Origin: an uncultured Fimbriimonadales bacterium
GTDB taxonomy: Bacteria > Armatimonadota > Fimbriimonadia > Fimbriimonadales > GBS-DC
Direction of reading: 5' to 3'
DNA length: 9,440 nucleotides
Assembly (NCBI GenBank): GCA_937934465.1
Contig: CALGZO010000202.1
Location: 1-9,440, forward strand
Shown piece by piece: positions 1 to 6,242 of this stretch. The notes under the pieces are model-generated. The model searched no databases. It saw nothing but the letters and a program-made list of their open reading frames with translations, and was not told the DNA's origin. The stretch's first letter is position 1. Every line of letters starts with the position of its first letter. The position numbers and the translations under genes are program-made.

Positions 1-99
1 GAGGCGCACGGTGCGCCCCAGCCCACGCGCCAAGGCATAGCCCAGCCTGCCCAACCGCTTCGCCCTACGGATGTCCCGCGCCGAACGCTCCACTGCCAC
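1..99 (-). CDS. Partial gene leaving the window, unknown product, probably leaderless
   Basis: The minus strand is open for 33 codons from a GTG at 99 to the window edge with no stop. The peptide begins VAVERSARDIRRAK and continues with a basic, amphipathic stretch ending GLGRTVRL. A TATAAT box at 107-112 (minus) ends 8 bases before the GTG, and a TTGCCA -35-like box lies at 131-136 with an 18-base spacer, so transcription would begin at or next to the start codon. There is no ribosome binding site. The same arrangement precedes accB and the TSUP gene in this window, which is the main reason to accept this start. The fragment is too short to name. A basic amphipathic N-terminus would suit a membrane-associated enzyme, but that is only a guess. 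It diverges from the dockerin gene. Confidence 0.5.
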   Translation of the reverse strand, partial: MAVERSARDIRRAKRLGRLGYALARGLGRTVRL

Positions 100-106
100 G
101 CAAGGG

Positions 107-136
107 ATTATACCAAAACAGGCAGGAGATTGGCAA
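107..136 (-). promoter_or_regulatory. Promoter with TATAAT -10 and TTGCCA -35, leaderless
   Basis: On the minus strand, GGTATAAT occupies 114-107 and TTGCCA occupies 136-131, separated by 18 bases. TTGCCA matches the sigma-70 -35 consensus at 5 of 6 positions and TATAAT at 6 of 6. The expected transcription start is at 99-100, coinciding with the GTG of the gene leaving the window. This is the best -35/-10 pair in the window. Confidence 0.6.
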
Positions 137-158
137 CGAAACGCATACTTAAAATTTT

Positions 159-163
159 GGAGG
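159..163 (+). promoter_or_regulatory. Ribosome binding site that decides the dockerin-gene start
   Basis: GGAGG lies 5 bases upstream of the ATG at 169. The only longer alternative is a TTG at 130, whose AGGAG (124-128) is a single base away, too close to work. The ATG start also puts a clean signal peptide at the N-terminus. Confidence 0.75.
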
Positions 164-168
164 CAAAC

Positions 169-1860
169 ATGATTTGGCGGACGACATTAATCGGCGTCTT
201 GGCTTTGTTAGTCGCAGCGCACGGAAACGCACAGCGCGTCTCTGCGTCAGGCATCCGTACCGATGATGGATTCAGTTGGCCCTACGGCACAGGTCCCGTT
301 CAGTGGCTGCGCTTGCGCGCGGACACAAGTGTTCGTCCAAGAACCGCGCTCTATGCGTGGGCGTCGCAAATCCAGATTACGGAAGGGGGCGATCCCTTTG
401 GGCGCGTTGCGTTGCTGTGGAGTGGATGGGAAAACAACGCTGGCGACCGCACGGAATATTGGCTCAAGTGCGCCTACAAAGCGCAGCCCATCTACGAAGC
501 AGCCCATCTCTACGATGTCTTCAACTGCGGTGATGGCACATTCAAAGGGCGGCTGTGGAACGAGCAATACTTTTCGTGGCAACCTCGCTCGATTGAGGTA
601 AGCCTGTTCGCTGCCAACGCCCCTCTCCCGTTCTTGGCGGACTTCCAACAGCCCCAGTGGACGGTTGGTGGAACCGACCTCATGCCCAACCGTCCAGGCA
701 TTCAAGTGGATCCGCTCCTGACGCCCAGACTTGAGATTTACTATTTCTCTGGGCGTGCGACGGCGCGTCGTCCACTGATTGAGGGGTTCCGACGCGCGAT
801 TGGCAAAGACCTGTACGCTACCGAGTCGCGCCCCTCCCCGTTCCGCGACCGTGTTTCATTACATGCGTTTGCTACGCTCAGGGTCAACAACGATGCGCCC
901 CAAACCCTGTGGAACTATCCCGTCTATGTTGAATGGACGCCCTATGACGGCACGGTTGATCGCTTGTTAGGTTTCACTCACCGCAGCAACTCCATCCCGT
1001 TGACAAACTTTCCTTTGGGAACGAAGTTGACGCTCGCGTATCAGGTGAACATCGATCGGTTGCCGTACAACAAGTTCGACCAACCGTTGAATGCGCCCAC
1101 GCGCGAACCGATTGACGACCTGCGCGATGGCGAGAACCTTCACTTCGACCTCAAGCGGCTCAACTACAGCTACAGCGGCGCTATCAGCGGAGGCGGCAGC
1201 GTGAGCGATGGAGAGGCTCCGCCTATCTGCGTGCCCAAGCCGCAAGGCACGCTGAACATTACAATCAACTTGCGCGACTTCATTCGCGATTTGCCCTTCG
1301 ACTTGAATGTTACACTCTCAGGGGTGCGCGTGGCTCCCGATATTGTGCGCTGGAGCTTCGATGTCTCGCCGAACCGATGCGTCAATATCGATGGCGTGAA
1401 TGTATTAGTCAAACGCCTCTGGGGCCAGCTGACGGCGCGCCTGCAGGTTATTCCTGCCTCGGCAGACACGGTGTGCGAGCGTTATTACAACCTGCGCCTT
1501 GTCCCCGAAGGAGGCGACTCAGGCAACTGGATGAACGGCGAGCTGTACGCGCTCTGCTTCGAGAACGCTGCCGCGCGCGTAAATGTTGCCGTGCGGAATG
1601 TCGACTATGTCGGCTTTGCTGGCGGAGTCTTCCAGCAAAACGACCCGCGGGTGCTGTACCGAGGCGTCTTCTCGGAAGTCGTTGAGATTATCCGCCACGG
1701 CGATGTCAACGGTGACGGATGCGTCAACGACGCAGATTTGCTAACTGTGCTGTTCAACTTTGGCGCTGAGGGCAACCACCCTGCCGACATCAACGGAGAC
1801 GGACGCATCGATGACGCCGACTTGCTAATCGTGCTCCTGAGATACGGCAACGGCTGCTGA
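169..1860 (+). CDS. Secreted protein with C-terminal dockerin-type calcium-binding repeats
   Basis: This is a 563-residue exported protein of unknown function. Residues 1-21 form a signal peptide: MIWR, then the hydrophobic run TTLIGVLALLVAA, with a likely cleavage after HGNA. The body (about 22-510) is rich in Trp, Tyr and Pro and looks beta-strand rich. It has a Gly/Ser linker at about 336-351 (GAISGGGSVSDGEAPP) that splits it into two parts, and I recognise no catalytic domain. Residues 510-563 hold two F-hand repeats, DVNGDGCVNDAD and DINGDGRIDDAD, with Ca2+ ligands at D1, N3, D5 and D12, each followed by a Leu-rich helix. They end exactly at the C-terminus, as in type I dockerins. In cellulosomes dockerins bind cohesins; in non-cellulolytic bacteria such C-terminal pairs are common and their partner is usually unknown. 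No cohesin lies nearby. The gene appears monocistronic and ends before a strong hairpin. Confidence 0.85.
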   Translation: MIWRTTLIGVLALLVAAHGNAQRVSASGIRTDDGFSWPYGTGPVQWLRLRADTSVRPRTALYAWASQIQITEGGDPFGRVALLWSGWENNAGDRTEYWLKCAYKAQPIYEAAHLYDVFNCGDGTFKGRLWNEQYFSWQPRSIEVSLFAANAPLPFLADFQQPQWTVGGTDLMPNRPGIQVDPLLTPRLEIYYFSGRATARRPLIEGFRRAIGKDLYATESRPSPFRDRVSLHAFATLRVNNDAPQTLWNYPVYVEWTPYDGTVDRLLGFTHRSNSIPLTNFPLGTKLTLAYQVNIDRLPYNKFDQPLNAPTREPIDDLRDGENLHFDLKRLNYSYSGAISGGGSVSDGEAPPICVPKPQGTLNITINLRDFIRDLPFDLNVTLSGVRVAPDIVRWSFDVSPNRCVNIDGVNVLVKRLWGQLTARLQVIPASADTVCERYYNLRLVPEGGDSGNWMNGELYALCFENAAARVNVAVRNVDYVGFAGGVFQQNDPRVLYRGVFSEVVEIIRHGDVNGDGCVNDADLLTVLFNFGAEGNHPADINGDGRIDDADLLIVLLRYGNGC

Positions 1861-1882
1861 GCATATAGAGGTTCCTCACCTT

Positions 1883-1914
1883 CGCTCGGAGTGTCAGGCT
1901 TGGCGCTCCGAGCG
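1883..1914. terminator. Hairpin between convergent genes, probable bidirectional terminator
   Basis: CGCTCGGAG (1883-1891) and CTCCGAGCG (1906-1914) form a perfect 9-bp stem. It can extend by T-G, G-C and T-G pairs to a loop of 8 bases. It lies 22 bases after the dockerin stop and 29 bases beyond the stop of the convergent minus-strand operon. The flanks are only modestly T-rich, so it is not a textbook intrinsic terminator. A smaller GAGCG/CGCTC hairpin at 1929-1945 overlaps the last gene's stop codon. Confidence 0.55.
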
Positions 1915-1943
1915 ATTACTGTTCTGCCGAGCGCACTGTACGC

Positions 1944-2363
1944 TCAGTCTCTCCGCCTTGGTAGGTCGGCTTTCTCAAAAAAGGCGCGGTTGCGCTCGGT
2001 GAACACTTGCTCGCGGAACGCCTCCAGCAGTCGCTCCGCCTCCGAGCGGAATCGGAACGAACCCGTCACATCGCCCTGCCACACATCCTCGATCACCCAG
2101 TCGGGCACGGGCATATACACGATTGGCTCGGGCGCGGCGATACGCACGCTTAGCACCGCAGGTCCGAGACTGGCGTCTTGGAAAATAAATTCCAGCACAA
2201 TCGCGTCGGGGAGAAAGTTGCTCGCCCCGACTTGCACTGAGGCACGGCGTTGGCACTCTTTGAGTTGCGCGGCGTCGTATGCGCCGATTGGCGGCGGGCT
2301 GCCTGCTTGAAGCGCGGCGTGAATCGATTGGATTTGGTCGCGTACAAACTCGCGCAGCGTCAT
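1944..2363 (-). CDS. Hypothetical protein, last gene of the accB-hom operon
   Basis: I do not recognise this 139-residue protein. It is soluble-looking, with no signal peptide or membrane segment. The order is an N-terminal helix (MTLREFVRDQIQSIHAALQ), a Pro/Gly turn (GSPPPIGAYD), a probable mixed alpha/beta core of hydrophobic strands (DAIVLEFIFQD, AVLSVRIAAPEPIVYM), then a charged C-terminal helix (EAERLLEAFREQVFTERNRAFF) and a basic tail. The ATG overlaps the upstream TGA in an ATGA, and GGAG inside the upstream gene sits 6 bases before it. Translation is therefore probably coupled to the RibD-type reductase. The tight overlap makes a linked function plausible, but no motif shows one. The start is well supported. 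Confidence 0.7.
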   Translation of the reverse strand: MTLREFVRDQIQSIHAALQAGSPPPIGAYDAAQLKECQRRASVQVGASNFLPDAIVLEFIFQDASLGPAVLSVRIAAPEPIVYMPVPDWVIEDVWQGDVTGSFRFRSEAERLLEAFREQVFTERNRAFFEKADLPRRRD

Positions 2364-3088
2364 AGGCGTCTCCGATAGCGTAGGAACAGCTCGTTCTCGT
2401 TGAGGTAGACCGAGAGCAGTTCGTAGTGCGGCGCGTGTTCACGGGGTAAGCCTGCGCCGTCGACCATCGTGGGCAGGTGCGCCCCGCCTTTGACGCGCGG
2501 CGCCAGCGTCAGGAAAATCTCGTCCACCAGCCCCGCCTCGAAAAAGTAGTAGTTCAAGCTGCCCCCGCCTTCCACCAGCAGATAGCGCACTTCGTAGTGG
2601 GTGTGTAGGATGCGCACGATTTCGGGGATGTCCACGCGCGTCTCGCCCACCAAGTGTACGGTCGCGACGCGCTCTAAGGCGAGTTTCTTATCGGGAGGGA
2701 TGTGCGTTGGGGCGAACACGAGCGCGCGCCCGTCGGCGGACTTGCGAAAGAAGTCGTGGTCGGTAGGCAGGTCGCCGCTGGTGGTCACTACGGCGCGGTA
2801 GAGGTGGGGCGGATAATTCATGTGCTTGTCGGCGCGGAGCGTGCTGCTGCCAATCACCACCGCGTCCGCCAACGCTTCCAAGCGGTGCATCAGGAGTTGG
2901 TCCATCGGGCTGCCCAGCCCCGCTGCGCTGCTGCCCACCTCGCCCAAGATGAGTTTGCCGTCGAGTGTGGCGACGGTGTTCGTGAAGATATAGGGGCGGT
3001 CGAGCGGCGACGCGGGGAACGACGCCGTCTCCGTGTAGAGTTGCTCAGGCTCGCCTTGCCAGCCCGTGCGGTCAAGAAGGCGTATCAT
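2360..3088 (-). CDS. RibD C-terminal/DHFR-like family reductase, stand-alone
   Basis: This is a roughly 242-residue NAD(P)H-dependent reductase of the RibD_C fold, without the deaminase domain of bifunctional RibD. Positions count from the GTG at 3091. Visible motifs are NTVATLDGKL (38-47), AVVIGSSTLRAD (77-88, corresponding to the family's GxxTxxxD segment), LLVEGGGSLN (171-180, the nucleotide-binding Gly-rich loop) and VDEIFLTLAPRVKGG (189-203). The family includes the pyrimidine reductase of riboflavin synthesis (RibD C-domain, yeast Rib7, archaeal ArfC) and paralogues with weak dihydrofolate reductase activity. With no rib genes nearby, the substrate cannot be assigned. Translation could begin at GTG 3091 or the adjacent ATG 3088. 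A GAGG at 3102-3105 overlaps the upstream stop codon, 10 or 13 bases away. The upstream HD-GYP gene ends 12-15 bases before, and the downstream gene overlaps by 4 bases. Confidence 0.85.
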   Translation of the reverse strand: MIRLLDRTGWQGEPEQLYTETASFPASPLDRPYIFTNTVATLDGKLILGEVGSSAAGLGSPMDQLLMHRLEALADAVVIGSSTLRADKHMNYPPHLYRAVVTTSGDLPTDHDFFRKSADGRALVFAPTHIPPDKKLALERVATVHLVGETRVDIPEIVRILHTHYEVRYLLVEGGGSLNYYFFEAGLVDEIFLTLAPRVKGGAHLPTMVDGAGLPREHAPHYELLSVYLNENELFLRYRRRL

Positions 3089-3103
3089 CACGCATAGGAT
3101 ACC

Positions 3104-4456
3104 TCACGCCGCAGCGGGAACCGCTGAAGTCCCCATCTGCGTCGATTGGAGTATCTGCACCAGCTCGCCGTCGAGGGCTGCGCCGCTGTCGCGCTCCATG
3201 ATTTCAAACACCTTCTCTTGGGGTAGGGCAGGGCGGTAGGGTCGATCTGCGCTGAGGGCGTCGTACACATCGGCGACGGCTAAAATCCGCATTTCGGGGG
3301 TGAGTTGGGCGGCGGTGCGCCCTTGCCAGTAGCCGCGCCCATCGAGCCGTTCGTGATGCGCCCCAGCGACCTCCGCCAGCCACCCGAAAGTGCGCACGCG
3401 ACGCAGGATTTCATAGGTGTAGCGCGGGTGGGCGCGGATGACATCGTACTCCTTGTCTGTCAGTTTGCCCGGTTTTTCCAAGATTGCGTTCGAGACGCCG
3501 AGCTTGCCGATGTCGTGCAATAGCCCCGCGCGGTAGATGAAGTTCACGCGCTCGTCGCTCCAGCCCAACGCTCGGGCAATCTGCACCGAGTAGTGCGCCA
3601 CCCGCCGCGAGTGTTCCGCCGTGAAACTGGACTTGGCGTCCACGATCATCGCGAACGCCTCGCACACGCGGTCGATGTCCGTGGGCAGCGTTTGTCGGGT
3701 GAAGTCGGGCACGGGCGGTTGCATGTCGGGATTGTGGAGCAACTCGGCGTGCAGCGCCCAGAACGGGCGGTCATTTTGGAAACTGCACGCGACGCGCGCC
3801 AACTCTGGATCGAACCACCGCCCGCTGCGTTGGTGGAGCATCTCATACGCAGCGTCCACCCCGAAGGTCGAGGCGAACACCTCCATCGTTTGACACATGC
3901 ACAAAATCCGCGCCAAGAGGGGTATCTGCTCGCCCTTGAGCTTGTACGGCGAGCCTCTGCCGTCCCAGTGTTCATCTAAATACTCTATCGCCTGCGCCAC
4001 CGCCTCTGTAAAGCCGATATAACGGGCAATCATCGCGCCTTTGGTGCAGCGCGCCTGAGTCACCTCATCCATCACGCGGACGGAGCCGCGCGTCTCGCGC
4101 AGCGCGTGCAGTATCTTCTGGAAGATGTTCGCGCCGGGCATCATATGTTCCAGCGCGAAGCGCAGCGATTCCAGCGGGTTCGACCAGTTCACCAGTTTCA
4201 CATCGCGCTTGGTGAGCAGGTCGTCGGCGGCGAACACTTTATACACGCGCACAGCGTTGCTGGAGCAGCCCGCGTCTTTGAGCAGGCTGGCTTTGTAGAG
4301 GTCGCGTTTGCTCGTGTCGCTCAGTTTCAGTTCTTCGGCGACTCTCAAGGCGAGGTAGGCAGTGCGCACAGCGTGTCCACGCGGCTGCCCCTCGGTAATG
4401 TCCAGCGCATGGCTCAGCGCACTCAGTATCTCTCCGAAAGTGAGGGAGGCGTGCAT
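3104..4456 (-). CDS. Tandem HD-domain protein with C-terminal HD-GYP, putative cyclic-di-GMP phosphodiesterase
   Basis: This is a 450-residue soluble protein with two HD-type domains and no receiver or membrane segment. The C-terminal domain (about 262-435) keeps the whole HD-GYP metal set: H282 (EHSRR), H314-D315 (LLHDIGK), H343 (RAHP), H367-H368 (HHERLDGRG) and D396 (AVADVYDAL). The signature reads GYW (375-377) instead of GYP. The N-terminal domain (about 20-200) is a decayed copy: H28 remains, HD is replaced by K60-D61 (LLKDAGC), HH by E162-H163, and DGxGYP by DGRGSP (165-170); the last Asp is lost. It is thus probably a sensory or scaffolding half. Family knowledge predicts hydrolysis of cyclic-di-GMP, perhaps to GMP, but GYP variants are less certain. 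The ATG has only a weak ribosome site (GTGAG directly adjoining). It lies 40 bases after hom and 12 bases before the RibD-type gene. Confidence 0.88.
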   Translation of the reverse strand: MHASLTFGEILSALSHALDITEGQPRGHAVRTAYLALRVAEELKLSDTSKRDLYKASLLKDAGCSSNAVRVYKVFAADDLLTKRDVKLVNWSNPLESLRFALEHMMPGANIFQKILHALRETRGSVRVMDEVTQARCTKGAMIARYIGFTEAVAQAIEYLDEHWDGRGSPYKLKGEQIPLLARILCMCQTMEVFASTFGVDAAYEMLHQRSGRWFDPELARVACSFQNDRPFWALHAELLHNPDMQPPVPDFTRQTLPTDIDRVCEAFAMIVDAKSSFTAEHSRRVAHYSVQIARALGWSDERVNFIYRAGLLHDIGKLGVSNAILEKPGKLTDKEYDVIRAHPRYTYEILRRVRTFGWLAEVAGAHHERLDGRGYWQGRTAAQLTPEMRILAVADVYDALSADRPYRPALPQEKVFEIMERDSGAALDGELVQILQSTQMGTSAVPAAA

Positions 4457-4496
4457 CTCACTTTTATTTTGGGAATTGAGGAGAGGTTCTTTACTG

Positions 4497-5771
4497 TCAG
4501 AGCAGTCGTATCACCTGTACGGTCGCCTCTGTGCGCAGGCGCGCGATGCGTGTTTGGAACTCGCCCTCGTTGAGCGGCGGCGTGAGCGCAACCTGCTCAA
4601 CGCCTTGCGCCAGTGGTTCTGAGGGTTGGAACTCCGCGCCGAGCAGTTGAAGCGGCTCACGCAGGGCGCGCAGGGCGTCCTCGTCGGGCGCGACAAGGCG
4701 CAGGAAATAGCGCATCGTGAGCGATTCGATCGGCGCGGTCTCGCCCGTGCGCAGCGAGGGGTCTTCGATTTTTAGGGGTTTGGGGTGTCGTGCGATTTCG
4801 ATGAGGTCGCCGATGACTGCGCTGGCGGTGGCGCGTGCGCCTGCGCCGAACCCGTGCAGCGACATCTCCTGGAAGCCGTTGCCCTGTAGCCACACGCCGC
4901 TGAACGCGCCACGCACCACATACAGAGGGCACTCGCGCGGGATCAGCGTGGGATGCACTCGGGCGCACAGCCTGCCGTCGGGCAACCGCTCGGAGATGCT
5001 CAAGAGCTTCAACCCCATGTTCAGCCGTTTTGCCCATAGCAGGTCGCGCCCGCTGAGATGCGTAATCCCCTCGCGGTAGATGCTCTCCAACGGCACATAC
5101 TGCAGGAACGCCAGTCGCGCCAGGATTGCGGTTTTGTATTGCGCGTCGTAGCCTTCCACATCGCTGCTGGGGTCGGCTTCGGCGTAGCCGTTCTCTTGGG
5201 CTTTGTGCAGGGCGGCGTCGTAGGCGGTCTCGGCAGGTTCGTCCGATTCCACTGCCCGTTCCATCTCGCGCAGGATGAAGTTCGTCGTGCTGTTGACAAT
5301 CCCCACGACGCGCGTGATACGATTGCCCGCCAGCGAGCCTTGCAGGGCGTTCAAGATGGGCAAGCTGCCAGCGACGCTCGCTTCGTAGAGCAGTCGCACG
5401 CCCTGTCGATGCGCAAGGCGGATTAGTTCGTCGCCAGAGACCGCCATCACGAGTTTGTTGGCGGTAATCACATGCTTGCCCGCTTGCAGCGCGTCGCGTA
5501 TCAGTGTGCGCGCAGGTTCCAGCCCGCCCATCAGCTCCAGCACGACATCGACTCTGGGGTCGCAAATGGCGCGTTGGGGGTCGGCGGTCAGGCGTTTGGG
5601 GTCTGGGACGGCGGCGCGTGGCTTTTGGAGGTCGCGCACCAGCACATGGCGCACCTCGAACCGTTTGCCCGTTTGCGCTTGGAGCAGGTCGGCGTTCTCT
5701 CGGAGCAGGGTCAGCACGCCACCGCCCACCGTGCCTGCGCCCAGCACCGAAAGGCGAAGAATCTTGCTCAT
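4497..5771 (-). CDS. hom: Homoserine dehydrogenase
   Basis: Reduces aspartate-4-semialdehyde to homoserine with NAD(P)H, the branch point to threonine and methionine. At 424 residues it matches monofunctional Hom enzymes of about 430. The Rossmann motif is GAGTVGGGV (11-19), followed by LELMGGLEPA (79-87) and VITANK with K106. The catalytic domain has YEASVAGSLPIL (129-140), GYAEADPSSDVEGYDAQYK (195-213) and the expected catalytic D209 and K213. The family's GxxNGTxN stretch reads GIVNSTTN (157-164), so Ser161 replaces Gly. A C-terminal ACT-like region begins near 352 (TMRYFLRLVAPDEDAL) but lacks the usual D-x-P-G-V-L turn, so feedback control by threonine is uncertain. The ATG overlaps the accB stop in ATGA, with GGAG 8 bases upstream. 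No aspartokinase or thrB/thrC is in view. Confidence 0.95.
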   Translation of the reverse strand: MSKILRLSVLGAGTVGGGVLTLLRENADLLQAQTGKRFEVRHVLVRDLQKPRAAVPDPKRLTADPQRAICDPRVDVVLELMGGLEPARTLIRDALQAGKHVITANKLVMAVSGDELIRLAHRQGVRLLYEASVAGSLPILNALQGSLAGNRITRVVGIVNSTTNFILREMERAVESDEPAETAYDAALHKAQENGYAEADPSSDVEGYDAQYKTAILARLAFLQYVPLESIYREGITHLSGRDLLWAKRLNMGLKLLSISERLPDGRLCARVHPTLIPRECPLYVVRGAFSGVWLQGNGFQEMSLHGFGAGARATASAVIGDLIEIARHPKPLKIEDPSLRTGETAPIESLTMRYFLRLVAPDEDALRALREPLQLLGAEFQPSEPLAQGVEQVALTPPLNEGEFQTRIARLRTEATVQVIRLL

Positions 5772-6190
5772 TCTGGCGGCTCCAGTAGCATCAGCACTTC
5801 ACCCTGTTGCACCAGGGTGGCGTTCTGCGCCACGATGCGCCGCACCACGCCCGTCATCGGCGCGGGGATTTCGTTGAACACCTTCATCGCTTCCACCAAG
5901 CCTATCGTTTGACCCTCATGCACCAAGTCGCCCTCCTCCACATAGGGCGGCTCGCTGGGCGAGGGACCGCGATAGAACATCCCCGTCATCGGCGATTCGA
6001 TGGGGAACCAGTTCGGCGTTTCGGCGGTCGCCGCTGCGCTTGGCTCCACAACAGCAATCGCAGGGGGCGCAGTCGCCCCCGCGCGCTCGATGTAGATGCG
6101 CGTCTCGCCCAGAGCAATCTCCAACTCCTGCAACTGATAGCGCGTCATCAGCTGCAAACAACGCGCCACCGCCTCAACCGATATAGCCAC
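5768..6190 (-). CDS. accB: Biotin carboxyl carrier protein of acetyl-CoA carboxylase
   Basis: Carries the biotin that shuttles carboxyl groups from biotin carboxylase to the carboxyltransferase in malonyl-CoA synthesis. At 140 residues it is slightly shorter than E. coli AccB (156). An N-terminal helix (about 4-35) leads to a short Ala/Pro linker (39-58). The biotinyl domain starts at ESPMTGMFYRGPSPSEPPYV (65-84), including the protruding thumb typical of AccB. The biotin site is VEAMKVFNEI with K103. Translation is taken from GTG 6190. There is no ribosome binding site before it, but a TATAAT box ends exactly 7 bases upstream, so the mRNA is probably leaderless. It is the first gene of the five-gene operon. 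AccC, its normal partner, is not adjacent, which is unusual because accB and accC are often together. Confidence 0.93.
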   Translation of the reverse strand: MAISVEAVARCLQLMTRYQLQELEIALGETRIYIERAGATAPPAIAVVEPSAAATAETPNWFPIESPMTGMFYRGPSPSEPPYVEEGDLVHEGQTIGLVEAMKVFNEIPAPMTGVVRRIVAQNATLVQQGEVLMLLEPPE

Positions 6191-6196
6191 ACAGCG

Positions 6197-6206
6197 ATTA
6201 TACCTG
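6197..6206 (-). promoter_or_regulatory. Promoter of the accB-hom-HD-GYP operon, leaderless type
   Basis: The minus strand reads CAGGTATAAT over 6206-6197, a perfect -10 with GG just upstream. With the usual 6 intervening bases, +1 falls on 6190, the G of the accB GTG. No convincing -35 is seen at 16-18 bases spacing (CACCCC at 17), so the GG extension may compensate. Confidence 0.6.
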
Positions 6207-6216
6207 AGCAGGTATA
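6199..6216. repeat. Perfect 18-bp palindrome overlapping two divergent -10 boxes
   Basis: TATACCTG (6199-6206) and CAGGTATA (6209-6216) are exact inverted repeats separated by AG. Each arm contains most of a -10 element, one reading toward accB and one toward lpdA. The palindrome may simply result from two identical promoter elements back to back, or may be an operator. Either way the two promoters overlap sterically and probably compete for polymerase. Confidence 0.7.
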
Positions 6217-6218
6217 CT
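6209..6218 (+). promoter_or_regulatory. Promoter of lpdA
   Basis: CAGGTATACT gives a -10 of TATACT at 6213-6218. The expected start is near 6225, leaving an 18-base leader that contains the AGGAGG ribosome site at 6231-6236. No clear -35 is seen at 17 bases spacing (CACAGC). Unlike the opposite promoter, this one yields a leadered mRNA. Confidence 0.55.
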
Positions 6219-6242
6219 TGGGGTGTATCGAGGAGGCTATCT

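Noticed and set aside
130..168. TTG start at 130 for the dockerin protein
   Set aside because: Its ribosome site is only 1 base away, and it would bury the signal peptide behind 13 polar residues; ATG 169 has GGAGG at 5 bases.
1700..1860. Tandem DNA repeat in the dockerin region
   Set aside because: The two copies are similar at protein level (F-hand pair) but diverged at DNA level, so this is a protein-domain repeat, not a DNA repeat element.
2034..2050. Second CTCCGAGCG-containing hairpin, resembling the terminator at 1883-1914
   Set aside because: It lies inside a coding region and shares only a 9-base GC-rich word; chance is sufficient.
4657..5565. A 302-codon minus-strand frame overlapping hom
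   Set aside because: Arg-rich out-of-frame shadow; hom has all family motifs in its own frame.
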